From the NCBI RefSeq assembly GCF_051013375.1, contig NZ_CP142125.1: DNA of 64,000 nucleotides, one strand, 5' to 3'. This document shows positions 8,166 through 17,118 of the stretch, piece after piece (positions within the stretch are counted from its first letter, which is position 1; each line of letters starts with the position of its first letter). Below the pieces are notes generated by a model, which was not told where the DNA came from, made no database searches, and saw only the letters and a list, made by a program, of their open reading frames with translations. Position numbers and translations under genes: made by a program. The stretch is from Kordia algicida. Lineage in GTDB: Bacteria; Bacteroidota; Bacteroidia; Flavobacteriales; Flavobacteriaceae.

Positions 8166-8798
8166 ATGAAAAAATTAGTAGCATGCATTGCATTGGCTTT
8201 TATAAGTCTTTCGCAATTACAAGCGCAAGACAAAGGAACAATTGAAATTGGAGCTATTGGAGGAATCAACTTTGCGACAGTATCTGATATTCAAGGAAAT
8301 GCCGCAAAAACGAGAGTTGCTTTTAACTTTGGTGCTTCTGGAGAATACTATTTCTCAGATCGTTGGGGAATTAAAACAGGACTTATTTATGACTCAAAAG
8401 GTTGGGCAGATGGTTTTGTGGAAAGTTTTAATAATACTGGTGACCCACAAATTTCATCAGCAGATTTTAAATTAAACTACCTAACAATTCCTGTTATGGC
8501 AAACTGGCACTTTGGAAGCACTAGAAAGTGGTATTTAAACTTTGGAGGATATGCAGGTTTTTTACTAAATGCGGAAGAAACAGCGTTTGGAAATGATGTA
8601 AAAGATGGACTTACGAGCACAGATTTTGGTTTGGCACTTGGAATAGGTTACAAATTTCCAATTTCAGACAAAGTAAAATTATGTATTGAATATCAAGAAC
8701 AATTTGGTTTGGTAGATATTTTTGAAAACAATACAGGTGACGCTGTTACCAACAGAAGAAGTAGTTTTAATATTGGCGCCTTGTTCAATTTAGATTAA
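8166..8798 (+). CDS. PorT-like outer membrane beta-barrel protein
   Basis: 210 residues, signal peptide 1-20 (ending LQAQ). The mature chain has the OMP_b-brl_2 / PorT-type pattern: an opening IGAIGGINFATV, repeated Gly-Tyr-Tyr barrel turns (GEYYFSDRWGIKTGLIYDSKG), and a terminal barrel strand (SSFNIGALFNLD). Proteins of this family sit in the outer membrane; PorT itself belongs to type IX secretion, but this broad family has many members and a specific role is not supported. It stands alone between terminators; TACTTTCG at about 8122 could be its -7 element with one mismatch. Confidence 0.8.
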   Translation: MKKLVACIALAFISLSQLQAQDKGTIEIGAIGGINFATVSDIQGNAAKTRVAFNFGASGEYYFSDRWGIKTGLIYDSKGWADGFVESFNNTGDPQISSADFKLNYLTIPVMANWHFGSTRKWYLNFGGYAGFLLNAEETAFGNDVKDGLTSTDFGLALGIGYKFPISDKVKLCIEYQEQFGLVDIFENNTGDAVTNRRSSFNIGALFNLD

Positions 8799-8822
8799 AT
8801 TTCTTCACATAAAATAATACAA

Positions 8823-8848
8823 AAGGAAGCTTCGGCTTCTTTTTTTGT
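8823..8848 (+). terminator. Terminator after the PorT-like gene
   Basis: GAAGC (8826-8830), TTCG tetraloop (8831-8834), GCTTC (8835-8839), then a long T run. Its position overlaps any longer upstream start of aroQ and supports the start at 8884. Confidence 0.9.
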
Positions 8849-8883
8849 GTTTTGAAATTCGTATTTTTACCAAAACAATAGCC

Positions 8884-9300
8884 ATGAATATCATTATCAT
8901 CAATGGTCCAAACTTAAATCTACTAGGAAAGCGCGAACCAGAAATCTACGGAAGTGCTACGTTTGAAGATTACTTTAAAACGCTTCAAACTGAATTTTCA
9001 GAAGCTACACTAAACTATTATCAGTCAAATGTAGAAGGCGAATTGATTAACAAATTACACGAAGTTGGTTTTGATTATGATGGCATTATCCTAAACGCTG
9101 GTGCTTACACTCATACTTCTATTGGTATTGGCGATGCTATCAAAGGAATTACGACGCCAGTTGTAGAAGTTCATATTTCCAATACATTTGGCAGAGAAGC
9201 TTTTCGCCATCAATCGTATATTTCACCGAATGCAAAAGGTGTTATTTTAGGTTTTGGTATGCAAAGTTATCAATTGGCAATTCAGAGTTTTTTAGCTTAA
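8884..9300 (+). CDS. aroQ: 3-dehydroquinate dehydratase, type II
   Basis: 138 residues from ATG 8884 (MNIIIINGPNLNLLGKREPE), the classical family start; an upstream in-frame ATG at 8845 would fall in the preceding terminator. Type II fold (flavodoxin-like dodecamer). Visible active-site parts are the NGPNLN loop, R/Y in GKREPEIYG (Y22), the N-AGAYTHTS segment and HISNTFGREAFRHQS. It converts 3-dehydroquinate to 3-dehydroshikimate in the shikimate pathway, which feeds chorismate to the menaquinone genes further right. Three bases separate it from the PP-loop gene. Confidence 0.95.
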   Translation: MNIIIINGPNLNLLGKREPEIYGSATFEDYFKTLQTEFSEATLNYYQSNVEGELINKLHEVGFDYDGIILNAGAYTHTSIGIGDAIKGITTPVVEVHISNTFGREAFRHQSYISPNAKGVILGFGMQSYQLAIQSFLA

Positions 9301-9303
9301 TTT

Positions 9304-10026
9304 ATGAAAAAAGCATACTTCAATTGGAGCACAGGAAAAGATTCTTCGCTGGCTTTATATCATGTCTTACGACAGAAAGAATACAACGTAACACAATTAG
9401 TCACTACCGTAAACAAAGACTACGAACGCGTGTCTATGCACGGTTTGCGAGAAGCACTACTGGATGCACAAGTAGAACGCTTGCAGATTCCGTTGCAAAA
9501 AATATACTTTCCTGCGCAAGTTACCATGTCCGATTATGATGAAACTATGCACAGCGCAATGCAACAATTAGTTACACAAAATTTCACTCACGGAATATTC
9601 GGAGATATTTTTCTAGAAGACTTACGAAAATACCGTGAAAAAAAACTGCAAGAAGTTGGTATTACAGGAGTTTTTCCATTGTGGAAACAAGATACCAAAG
9701 CTTTATTAAAAGAATTCATTTCTTTAGGATTTAAAGCCATTACGGTTTGTGTAAATGCGAAACATTTAGATGAATCATTTGTGGGAAGAATCTTGGATGA
9801 AAGTTTTATCAACGATTTGCCAGAAACGGTTGATCCTTGTGGAGAAAATGGAGAATTCCATACGTTTGTCTTTGATGGACCAATTTTTTCATCACCAATA
9901 GATTTTAGTATAGGCGAAAAAGTGTTAAAAACCTACACACCATCAGAAAAAGAGGAAGACGCTTGTGCTTCAGACACTTCTGATTGGGATACTGCTTTTT
10001 GGTATTGTGATTTAATCCCTAAATAA
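9304..10026 (+). CDS. PP-loop ATPase, diphthine-ammonia ligase (Dph6/DUF71) family
   Basis: 240 residues. The N-terminus has the PP-loop for ATP (NWSTGKDSSLAL, residues 7-18), and the second half carries conserved motifs of the DUF71/COG2102 family (GIFGDIFLEDLRKYRE, DPCGENGEFHTFVFDGP). In archaea and eukaryotes this family amidates diphthine on elongation factor 2; bacteria lack diphthamide, so the bacterial substrate is unknown. Probably co-transcribed with aroQ, only three bases upstream. Confidence 0.85.
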   Translation: MKKAYFNWSTGKDSSLALYHVLRQKEYNVTQLVTTVNKDYERVSMHGLREALLDAQVERLQIPLQKIYFPAQVTMSDYDETMHSAMQQLVTQNFTHGIFGDIFLEDLRKYREKKLQEVGITGVFPLWKQDTKALLKEFISLGFKAITVCVNAKHLDESFVGRILDESFINDLPETVDPCGENGEFHTFVFDGPIFSSPIDFSIGEKVLKTYTPSEKEEDACASDTSDWDTAFWYCDLIPK

Positions 10027-10115
10027 CGGAAAACTCTTAAAAATTAACGTTTCTCTGTGAAAACTTTAGTTAAGTTTTGGCATTTACTTAAGAACAAATT
10101 AAGACCTCTCTAAGC

Positions 10116-10236
10116 TATATTTGAGTGTGAAACCAAACGAATGGTTTCGTGCAATTTTTTCATAGCTGAAGGTGGGATATCAGTTATTAGGTTGGTTGAG
10201 GGAAAAGTCATTCAAGAAATTGGATGGCTTTTTTAT
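10116..10236 (+). ncRNA. Possible small RNA with own promoter and terminator
   Basis: TATATTTG (10116-10123) fits the -7 consensus. Downstream come a 7-bp hairpin GAAACCA/TGGTTTC (10129-10148) and a terminator hairpin AAGTCATTC (10205-10213) / GGATGGCTT (10222-10230) followed by T6. The inferred transcript is about 105 nt. No convincing -33 TTG is present. It resembles in layout the element at 14575. It could instead be an unannotated 3' region of the PP-loop gene. Confidence 0.35.
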
Positions 10237-10254
10237 GTTTTTAAATTTTCAAAA

Positions 10255-10554
10255 TTATCTATCTCTCAAATACTTTCGCTCAATATAAAAAGTAGCAAAA
10301 GGAATTAACGAAGCTACAAAGAAAATCAAGAAACGTTTAATTCCCCATTTTTGTTCAATTACGACGATCAAGGCGAGTACTACATATGCAATAAACAAAA
10401 CACCATGCACCATGCCAACAATTTTATTAGGCATTAATATTTCATACATATATTTTAAAGGCATTGTTATAAAAAATGCGATATAGGAGATTCCTTCTAA
10501 AATAGCAATCCAGCGAAAGGTTTTTAAGGTTTTTGTTTCTGTGATCTGATTCAT
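10255..10554 (-). CDS. DUF3817 family membrane protein
   Basis: 99 residues from ATG 10554 (MNQITETKTLKTFRWIAILE). A longer reading from 10587 would run through the lpdA terminator at 10578-10604 and is unlikely. Three membrane helices: about residues 13-33, 46-66 and 72-92, with the DUF3817 signature EGISYIAFF ... P and MVHGVLFIAYV. Function unknown; the family is widespread in bacteria as a small integral membrane protein. Located just downstream of lpdA on the same strand, behind a terminator. Confidence 0.82.
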   Translation of the reverse strand: MNQITETKTLKTFRWIAILEGISYIAFFITMPLKYMYEILMPNKIVGMVHGVLFIAYVVLALIVVIEQKWGIKRFLIFFVASLIPFATFYIERKYLRDR

Positions 10555-10577
10555 AAATCTGTATTTGAAAAGCATAA

Positions 10578-10606
10578 AAAAAGCCACTCAAACGAGCAGC
10601 TTTTCA
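10578..10606 (-). terminator. Terminator after lpdA
   Basis: On the minus strand AAAGCTGCTC pairs with GAGTGGCTTT (two G-T pairs), loop of four bases, followed by a U run. Separates lpdA from the DUF3817 gene. Confidence 0.75.
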
Positions 10607-10616
10607 ATATATATTA

Positions 10617-12008
10617 TTAAATGTGAATGACTTCATCGTACGCATCGGCAACGGCTTCCATCACCGCTTCACTCATGGTTGGATGCGGATGTACCGCTTT
10701 CAATACTTCGTGTCCTGTAGTTTCTAACTTTCTACCTAAAACGGCTTCTGCAATCATATCAGTTACACCTGCACCAATCATGTGGCAACCTAACCATTCA
10801 CCATATTTTGCATCAAAAATTACTTTTACAAAACCTTCCTTATTTCCACCAGCACTTGCTTTTCCTGAAGCAGAGAATGGGAATTTTCCAACTTTAATGT
10901 CAATTCCTTGTTCTTTTGCCTGTGCTTCTGTCAAACCGACAGAGGCAATTTCAGGAGAACAATACGTACATCCTGGGATATTTCCGTAGTCTAACGCTTC
11001 TACATGCATTCCTGCAATTTTCTCTACACATAAAATTCCTTCCGCAGAAGCAACATGTGCCAAAGCTTGTCCTGGAGTCACATCTCCAATTGCGTAATAT
11101 CCTGGAATATTGGTTTGGTAATAATCGTTTACTAAAATTTTATCTCTATCGGTAGCAATTCCAACAGCTTCCAATCCGATATTTTCAATATTGGTTTTAA
11201 TTCCAACCGCAGAAAGTACCACATCAGCTTCCAATACTTCTTCACCTTTCTTTGTTTTTACAGTTGCTTTTACGCCATCGCCAGAAGTATCAACCGAAGT
11301 CACTTCCGCAGAAGTCATAATCTTAATACCACTTTTCTTAAACGAACGTTCCAATTGTTTAGATACATCCGCATCTTCCACAGGAACAATTTTTGGCATA
11401 TATTCTACAATCGTAACTTCCGTTCCCATAGAATTATAGAAATAAGCAAACTCAACACCAATTGCACCCGATCCTACAACGATCATCTTTTTTGGTTGTG
11501 TTGGTAACGTCATGGCTTCACGATATCCAATTACCTTTTTACCATCTTGTGGCAAACTTGGTAACTCACGTGAACGCGCTCCTGTAGCAATCACAATATG
11601 TTTTGCGCTGTATTCGGTTACTTTTCCATCAGCATCTTTAACGTCTAGTTTCTTTCCAGCTTTCAAGGTTCCAAAACCGTTAATAACGTCAATTTTGTTT
11701 TTCTTCATTAAGAACTGAACACCTTTGCTCATTCCATCAGCAACGCCACGACTACGTTTTACAACAGCATCAAAATCCTTATCGGCTTCTTTTACGGACA
11801 ATCCGTAATCTTCCGCATGTTTCAAATACTCAAAAACTTGTGCTGATTTCAATAAAGCTTTCGTTGGAATACATCCCCAATTTAAGCAAACGCCACCAAG
11901 ACTTTCTTTCTCAACGACTGCGGTTTTAAACCCTAATTGAGAAGCTCTTATGGCAGTTACATATCCACCAGGACCACTTCCTAAAACGATGATATCGTAT
12001 GTACTCAT
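10617..12008 (-). CDS. lpdA: Dihydrolipoyl dehydrogenase
   Basis: 463 residues, full length. FAD-binding GxGxxG at residues 10-15 (GSGPGG), redox-active disulfide C41/C46 (GGVCLNWGCIPTK), NAD-binding GSGAIGVEFA in the middle, and the dimer-domain active base pair H442/E447 (HPHPTMSEA). It reoxidises dihydrolipoamide in the E3 position of pyruvate and 2-oxoglutarate dehydrogenase and the glycine cleavage system, in the cytoplasm. No E1/E2 genes lie beside it, as is usual for a shared E3. On the minus strand TAAATTTG (bases 12042-12049) is a good -7 element about 35 bases upstream of the start. Confidence 0.95.
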   Translation of the reverse strand: MSTYDIIVLGSGPGGYVTAIRASQLGFKTAVVEKESLGGVCLNWGCIPTKALLKSAQVFEYLKHAEDYGLSVKEADKDFDAVVKRSRGVADGMSKGVQFLMKKNKIDVINGFGTLKAGKKLDVKDADGKVTEYSAKHIVIATGARSRELPSLPQDGKKVIGYREAMTLPTQPKKMIVVGSGAIGVEFAYFYNSMGTEVTIVEYMPKIVPVEDADVSKQLERSFKKSGIKIMTSAEVTSVDTSGDGVKATVKTKKGEEVLEADVVLSAVGIKTNIENIGLEAVGIATDRDKILVNDYYQTNIPGYYAIGDVTPGQALAHVASAEGILCVEKIAGMHVEALDYGNIPGCTYCSPEIASVGLTEAQAKEQGIDIKVGKFPFSASGKASAGGNKEGFVKVIFDAKYGEWLGCHMIGAGVTDMIAEAVLGRKLETTGHEVLKAVHPHPTMSEAVMEAVADAYDEVIHI

Positions 12009-12509
12009 ATCTTAAAATTTAGTTGTCTAATTTTCGAAGTGCAAATTTACGGAATTCTAAGGGAACTATAAACTTTCTACACTTGTTTTTGTTTAAGGGA
12101 TTTGCTAGGCTTTATTCAAAAATTTAAAGATTCAACGATTCAAGGTTGTTTCAAATAACGTTTTTTAGATTTCTGGAAAAATTAGCTATTGTAGTCTGTT
12201 CTTCTTTTATAATTTTTATCAATTTACGAGAATTCAATCAGAAAGTCATTGCGACATTAAATTTGGAAGTTCCCTTTCGCATACGCTTCAGGTCGCGCTA
12301 TTCGCTACAAGTCCGCGCTCGCAAACTCGCTGTGGGCTTTCCACTGCTATCGCTAACTCGATTTCAAAGCACAATTTAGTTTCAACTTCAACTTCAACTT
12401 CAATTTCAACTCCAAACTTCCCTCATTCAAACTGCCACTTTACTCAATGCTCATTTTTTAACCAAACAATCTGTGGTAGTTTCGTTACAAACTTTTAAAA
12501 ACGATAAAG
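12009..12509. other. Intergenic 500 bp with a GC-richer patch and TTCAACT repeats
   Basis: Divergent gap between lpdA and the VWA gene. It holds the lpdA promoter at the left. Bases about 12268-12372 are distinctly richer in GC than their surroundings and rich in CGC/GCG words (GCGCTATTCGCTACAAG, CGCTCGCAAACTCGC). They are followed by six imperfect copies of a six-base word TTCAAC/T (12376-12420). An open frame crossing it (12146-12379) shows no protein-like features. TAGTTTCG near 12477 may be the -7 element of the VWA gene. Confidence 0.6.
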
Positions 12510-14291
12510 ATGAAAAAAATACTCATATTATTAACACTTTTGATAAGTAGTCAAGCGTGGACACAGCAGATTGAAGTTTCAGGAAAAGTTACTGACGATT
12601 CAGGATTACCATTACCAGGTGGAAGTGTATTGGTAAAAGGAACGACTACAGGAACTACAACAGATTTTGACGGTAACTATAAAATTCTAGCCAACAAAGG
12701 ACAAATATTAGTATTCTCTTATGTTGGATTTACTTCTCAAGAAATAAAAATTACCCAGCCAGTTGTCAATGTACAACTAAAACAAGGAGAAGCGTTAGAA
12801 TGTGTAACGGTGGTAGCGTATGGAGTTGCTAAAGAAAAAAAAGCGCTTGCTTATGCCGTTAGTACGGTTCATGGTTCGAGTGTAGAAAATCGAGAATCAT
12901 ATAAAAAAATCAACGAAAATCGTTTTAAAAGAACTTCATTGGCGCCATTATCTACATTTTCTATTGATGTCGATAGAGCCGCATATAGTAATATTCGTAG
13001 AATGATAAACAATGGAGAAAAAATTCCGGTAAACGCTGTAAAAATTGAAGAAATGATTAACTATTTCGAATATGATTATGCACAGCCAACAGACAAACAT
13101 CCCATGGTAATTCATACCGAATTGGGACAAACACCTTGGAATAAAGATACGAGATTGCTAAAAATTGCTTTAAAAGGAAAAGAAATTCCATTAGAAGAAA
13201 TTCCACCATCAAACTTTACCTTCTTGATAGATGTTTCAGGTTCGATGTTTGCTCAAAACAAATTACCATTATTAAAATCAGCTTTCACGTTGATGGTAAA
13301 TAAAATGCGTCCAGAAGATAAAGTAGCAATTGTAGTCTATGCTGGTGCGGCAGGAATGGTGTTAGAACCAACTTCAGGAAATAATAAGCAAAAGATATTA
13401 GATGCTTTAAATAATTTACGAGCTGGCGGATCAACGGCTGGTGGTGCAGGAATTGAATTGGCATATAAAACTGCCACAGAAAACTTCATCAAAAATGGAA
13501 ATAATCGTGTAATTATGGCAACGGATGGCGATTTTAATGTGGGAGCAACCAGTGAAACTGCAATGGAAACACTCATTGAACAAAAACGCGAAACAGGCGT
13601 GTATTTATCGGTATTAGGTTTCGGAATGGGAAATTATCAAGACGATCGTTTAGAATTATTGGCAGACAAAGGCAACGGAAATCATGCATATGTTGATACG
13701 ATGCAAGAAGCACACAAAATATTTGGAAAAGAATTTGGTGGAACTTTATATACGATTGCAAAAGATGTAAAATTTCAATTAGAATTCAATCCACATACCG
13801 TACAAGGTTATCGTTTAATTGGTTATGAAAACAGATTATTAAATGATGAAGATTTTAAAGACGATTTAAAAGATGCTGGCGAATTGGGCGCAGGACATAC
13901 GGTAACGGCATTATATGAAATCATTCCTGTCGGTGTTGATACGAAATACTTGAAAGATGTTGATAATTTAAAGTATACAACGATGAATGTGGATAGAAAA
14001 TCGTGTTCGGACGAATTACTTACAGTAAAATTACGTTACAAAAAACCAAACAAAAACCGAAGCATTCAGTTAAAAACAGTCGTAAAAGATGAAGTTGCTA
14101 CAAATCCATCAAATGATTTCAACTTTACTGCAGCAGTGGCATTGTTTGGAATGCAATTGAGAGATTCAGAATTCGATAACAATACAGAACTGAATGATGT
14201 TATCGCATTAGCAGAATCGGGCAGAGGAGAAGACAAAAGCGGTTACAGAGCAGAATTCATCCGATTGGTAAAAGCTACAACCACGAAGTAA
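12510..14291 (+). CDS. VWA-domain protein of the YfbK type with SusC-like N-terminal domain
   Basis: 593 residues. Signal peptide 1-19; carboxypeptidase-regulatory-like sandwich at about 20-95 (VSGKVTDDSGLPLPGGSVLVK); then a piece like the SusC plug lead-in (VVAYGVAKEKKALAYAVSTV) but with no plug or barrel. A von Willebrand region (YfbK type, 'PLSTFSIDVDRAAYSN') follows, with the MIDAS metal site D241-V-S-G-S-M246 and later threonine/aspartate (ATDGDF). The C-terminal part matches the DUF3520-type tail of YfbK. VWA domains bind proteins through a metal ion; the partner is unknown. Likely exported to the periplasm or outer surface. Gene stands alone. Confidence 0.85.
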   Translation: MKKILILLTLLISSQAWTQQIEVSGKVTDDSGLPLPGGSVLVKGTTTGTTTDFDGNYKILANKGQILVFSYVGFTSQEIKITQPVVNVQLKQGEALECVTVVAYGVAKEKKALAYAVSTVHGSSVENRESYKKINENRFKRTSLAPLSTFSIDVDRAAYSNIRRMINNGEKIPVNAVKIEEMINYFEYDYAQPTDKHPMVIHTELGQTPWNKDTRLLKIALKGKEIPLEEIPPSNFTFLIDVSGSMFAQNKLPLLKSAFTLMVNKMRPEDKVAIVVYAGAAGMVLEPTSGNNKQKILDALNNLRAGGSTAGGAGIELAYKTATENFIKNGNNRVIMATDGDFNVGATSETAMETLIEQKRETGVYLSVLGFGMGNYQDDRLELLADKGNGNHAYVDTMQEAHKIFGKEFGGTLYTIAKDVKFQLEFNPHTVQGYRLIGYENRLLNDEDFKDDLKDAGELGAGHTVTALYEIIPVGVDTKYLKDVDNLKYTTMNVDRKSCSDELLTVKLRYKKPNKNRSIQLKTVVKDEVATNPSNDFNFTAAVALFGMQLRDSEFDNNTELNDVIALAESGRGEDKSGYRAEFIRLVKATTTK

Positions 14292-14574
14292 TCAAGATAT
14301 TTCACTCACCAAAACAAGGTGTTTACTCAATATGGGTTTCAGAATCAAGAGTAGTAACGTACTTTTAATATAGCATAAACAAAAAGGTTGGTTGTTTAGT
14401 TGTTTTGAAAAACCTAATAAATACGATTTTACAAAAAAGCTGTAAAGCGTAAGTAGGAATTCATAAAATATCACTGCATATCTATGGTATTTTAAATCTC
14501 AATTATCGAGTAAAATTCACACATATTAGGTTTTTCTTTTTTTGTTAAAAAAATCATAAAAATTTTAGAGAATG

Positions 14575-14697
14575 GCATAGAATTTGTGACTTTATATGGA
14601 AGCGAATCTTTGCTTTCTATACGAAATAAAGATTAGGTTATTTTAGGTTTTTTAGGGGGAAAAGGTCTGGCATTTAGGTTGCTAGGCCTTTTCTTAT
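14575..14697 (+). ncRNA. Possible small RNA or attenuator ending in a strong hairpin
   Basis: TAGAATTTG (about 14578-14586) is close to a -7 element. It is followed by a hairpin GGAAGC ... GCTTTC (about 14600-14618), an AGG-rich single-stranded part (TTTTAGGTTTTTTAGGGGG) and a terminator AAAAGGTCTGGC (14660-14671) / GCTAGGCCTTTT (14681-14692). No gene follows for 600 bases, so it is not a leader. The order of parts resembles the element at 10116. Confidence 0.35.
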
Positions 14698-14699
14698 TT

Positions 14700-15321
14700 G
14701 TGGAACTTTTCTTAGTCTTGAGATTTTAGTAATGAGTATTGAGTAGTTTCAAAAAGAATTTTGATATCTATTGAAACTACTTTGTCTTCAATTATATGAA
14801 TTTTAAATGCTAAATGTTGAATTTTGAATTGAAAAATAATTCCTAGGAAACGTCAAATCCACAAAAAAAATGTTACATCGAGCGTAGTCGAGATGAACCA
14901 TCAAAAACAATCTAATCCAACGTTTCTAAAGTAGAACTTTTTAATTGTAGACATCAAAGGAATTAGTTCATTTGCAAATGATGTCAGAAATAACCTTGAA
15001 TCATTGAATTGAGCAAAGCGAAAAAATAGGCATTAGCTTTTGGGAATTAGGTATTAGTCAAGTTCTAAGAGTAATAGGCAAATTCAGACTAAAATACGAA
15101 CATACTTTGAGCGACAGCGATACTTAAATTTTAATGTGTCAATTTGAAAATGTATCAATTAGTTTCAAACAACATTCAAATTTATCTTATAAACGTATTT
15201 AGAATTAAAAACTTAGCATTTTAGATAAAAATCAAATAATGATCTCAGAAATAACCTTGAATCATTGAATTTTTAAATCTTTGAATTAAGCGAAGCGAAC
15301 CAAAGAGCAAAGCGTTTCTAA
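14700..15321. repeat. Intergenic dispersed repeats (degenerate relatives of the 200-bp unit at 24168)
   Basis: No gene is seen here. Bases 14989-15090, 15133-15190 and 15246-15301 match, with changes, successive parts of the 200-bp repeat found at 24168-24905 (shared words CCTTGAATCATTGAATT, AGGTATTAGTCAAGTTCTAAG, TGTATCAATTAGTTTCAA). A second word family, GAGTATTGAGTAGTTTCAA, is at about 14733. The block touches the 3' end of the minus-strand carboxylase gene. Confidence 0.8.
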
Positions 15322-16950
15322 CTAAACCTGAATCACTCCCAAATTAAATGGTTTCTCAATCGGCGCTTGATTGGCAGCTTCAATTCCCATAGAAATCCAA
15401 GTTCGTGTATCTAACGGATTGATAATGGCATCTGTCCACAAACGCGCTGCGGCGTAATACGGAGAAATTTGTTTGTCGTAACGCGATTTTATTTTATTAA
15501 ACAATTCTTCTTCTTTTTCTTTCGTAATTTCTTCACCTTGCTTCTTCAACGAAGCCGTTTCAATCTGTAACAATACTTTTGCTGCAGAATTCCCACTCAT
15601 TACCGCCAATTCGGCACTCGGCCAAGCCGCAATCAATCGTGGATCATAGGCTTTTCCACACATTGCATAATTTCCTGCACCATACGAGTTTCCGATGACA
15701 ATCGTGAATTTAGGAACCACACTATTACTCACTGCATTTACCATTTTGGCACCATCCTTAATAATGCCGCCATGTTCCGATTTGCTTCCTACCATAAATC
15801 CAGTAACATCTTGTAAAAACACCAACGGAATTTTCTTTTGGTTACAATTCGCAATAAATCGTGTCGCTTTATCAGCAGAATCCGAATAAATCACGCCTCC
15901 AAACTGCATTTCACCTTTCTTATTCTTTACCAACTTTCGCTGATTGGCAACAATTCCAACTGCCCAACCATCAATTCTGGCGTACGCTGTAATAATACTT
16001 TGTCCGTAACCTTCTTTATATTCATCAAACTCAGAATCGTCTACAATTCGCTTGATGATTTCTTTCATATCATATTGTTCGTGACGTGCTTTTGGAAGAA
16101 TTCCGAAAATATCTTCTGGATTTTCTTTAGGTTCAGCCGCTTTCACACGATTATAACCTGTTGGCGTATAATCACCAATTTTCCCAACAATATTCTGTAT
16201 CGTTGTCAAAGCATCTTTATCATCTTTCGATTTATAATCGGTCACACCCGAAATTTCACAATGTGTTGTTGCGCCGCCAAGTGTTTCATTATCAATACTT
16301 TCGCCAATAGCAGCTTTAACCAAGTAACTTCCCGCAAGGAAAATACTTCCCGTTTTATCTACAATCAACGCTTCATCACTCATGATAGGTAAATATGCGC
16401 CACCTGCGACACAACTTCCCATTACGGCAGCAATTTGGGTAATTCCCATGCTGCTCATTACGGCGTTGTTTCTAAAAATACGTCCGAAATGTTCTTTATC
16501 AGGAAAAATTTCGTCTTGCATTGGCAAATACACACCAGCACTATCCACCAAATAAATAATTGGCAATCTGTTTTCTATAGAAATTTCTTGTGCTCGTAAG
16601 TTCTTTTTTGCAGTAATAGGAAACCAAGCACCAGCTTTTACAGTCGCATCATTGGCAACTACAATACACTGTTTTCCTTGAATATAACCAATCTTAACGA
16701 CAACGCCACCAGAAGGGCAACCACCATGTTCTTCATACATATCATCTCCTACAAAAGCACCAATTTCAATCGAAGATTTATTGTCATCTAGCAGAAAATC
16801 AATACGTTCACGAGCGGTCATTTTTCCTTTGCTATGAAGTTTGTCAATTCGTTTCTGTCCGCCGCCTAAGCTTACTTTTGCCAAACGATGACGTAATTGT
16901 GATACTAAAAGTTTGTTGTGATCTTCGTTTTTATTGAAGTTAATGTCCAT
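15322..16950 (-). CDS. Acyl-CoA carboxylase, carboxyltransferase (beta) subunit
   Basis: 542 residues from ATG 16950 (MDINFNKNEDHNKLL); an upstream in-frame ATG at 16986 lacks family similarity. Two crotonase-like carboxyltransferase halves are clear: oxyanion segment with SAGVYLP, GSCVAGGAYLP and GGATTHCEISG in the first; SGNSYGAGNYAMCGKAYDPR and WPSAELAVM in the second. Close in type to methylcrotonoyl-CoA carboxylase beta (leucine breakdown), though propionyl-CoA carboxylase is related. It transfers carboxyl from biotin to an acyl-CoA. No biotin-carboxylase alpha gene lies in the window, so the substrate is not certain. Confidence 0.88.
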   Translation of the reverse strand: MDINFNKNEDHNKLLVSQLRHRLAKVSLGGGQKRIDKLHSKGKMTARERIDFLLDDNKSSIEIGAFVGDDMYEEHGGCPSGGVVVKIGYIQGKQCIVVANDATVKAGAWFPITAKKNLRAQEISIENRLPIIYLVDSAGVYLPMQDEIFPDKEHFGRIFRNNAVMSSMGITQIAAVMGSCVAGGAYLPIMSDEALIVDKTGSIFLAGSYLVKAAIGESIDNETLGGATTHCEISGVTDYKSKDDKDALTTIQNIVGKIGDYTPTGYNRVKAAEPKENPEDIFGILPKARHEQYDMKEIIKRIVDDSEFDEYKEGYGQSIITAYARIDGWAVGIVANQRKLVKNKKGEMQFGGVIYSDSADKATRFIANCNQKKIPLVFLQDVTGFMVGSKSEHGGIIKDGAKMVNAVSNSVVPKFTIVIGNSYGAGNYAMCGKAYDPRLIAAWPSAELAVMSGNSAAKVLLQIETASLKKQGEEITKEKEEELFNKIKSRYDKQISPYYAAARLWTDAIINPLDTRTWISMGIEAANQAPIEKPFNLGVIQV

Positions 16951-17055
16951 GGTTGTCAAATTTTCCTGCGCTAAAATACAAAACAAATACCGCTATTAAA
17001 AGAATGCAAGTTTGAAAGTTTTCTTAAAAAAGTTTAAAATTAAATTACATGGAAA

Positions 17056-17094
17056 TAGTTTCCTTGGAAACTAAAAATATTATTTGTAGCTTTG
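17056..17094 (+). promoter_or_regulatory. Promoter and overlapping palindromic operator of the redox-stress operon
   Basis: TAGTTTCC-TT-GGAAACTA (17056-17073) is a perfect 8+8 inverted repeat. Its centre contains the TTG (17064-17066) that stands 20 bases before TAGCTTTG (17087-17094), a perfect -33/-7 pair. A repressor on the palindrome would cover the -33 element. The core TTCC-N2-GGAA recurs at 19002-19011. The MarR-type gene at 18544 in this operon is the natural candidate to bind it (inference). Confidence 0.65.
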
Positions 17095-17118
17095 TATAGA
17101 ATTTAAAAACTAACAAAC

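Noticed and set aside
8845..8883. Longer aroQ reading from ATG 8845
   Set aside because: Would begin in the terminator of the preceding gene and adds residues absent from the family.
10142..10315. 57-codon frame starting in the putative sRNA (MVSCNFFIAEGG)
   Set aside because: Crosses the terminator hairpin and overlaps the DUF3817 gene on the other strand; no support as a protein.
10555..10587. Longer start for the DUF3817 gene
   Set aside because: Runs through the lpdA terminator hairpin; the family begins at MNQITETK.
12146..12379. 77-codon frame in the lpdA-VWA gap
   Set aside because: Crosses the GC-rich patch, no recognisable domain, no promoter or start context.
15838..16392. 184-codon frame antisense to the carboxylase
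   Set aside because: Shadow frame of a well-conserved gene.
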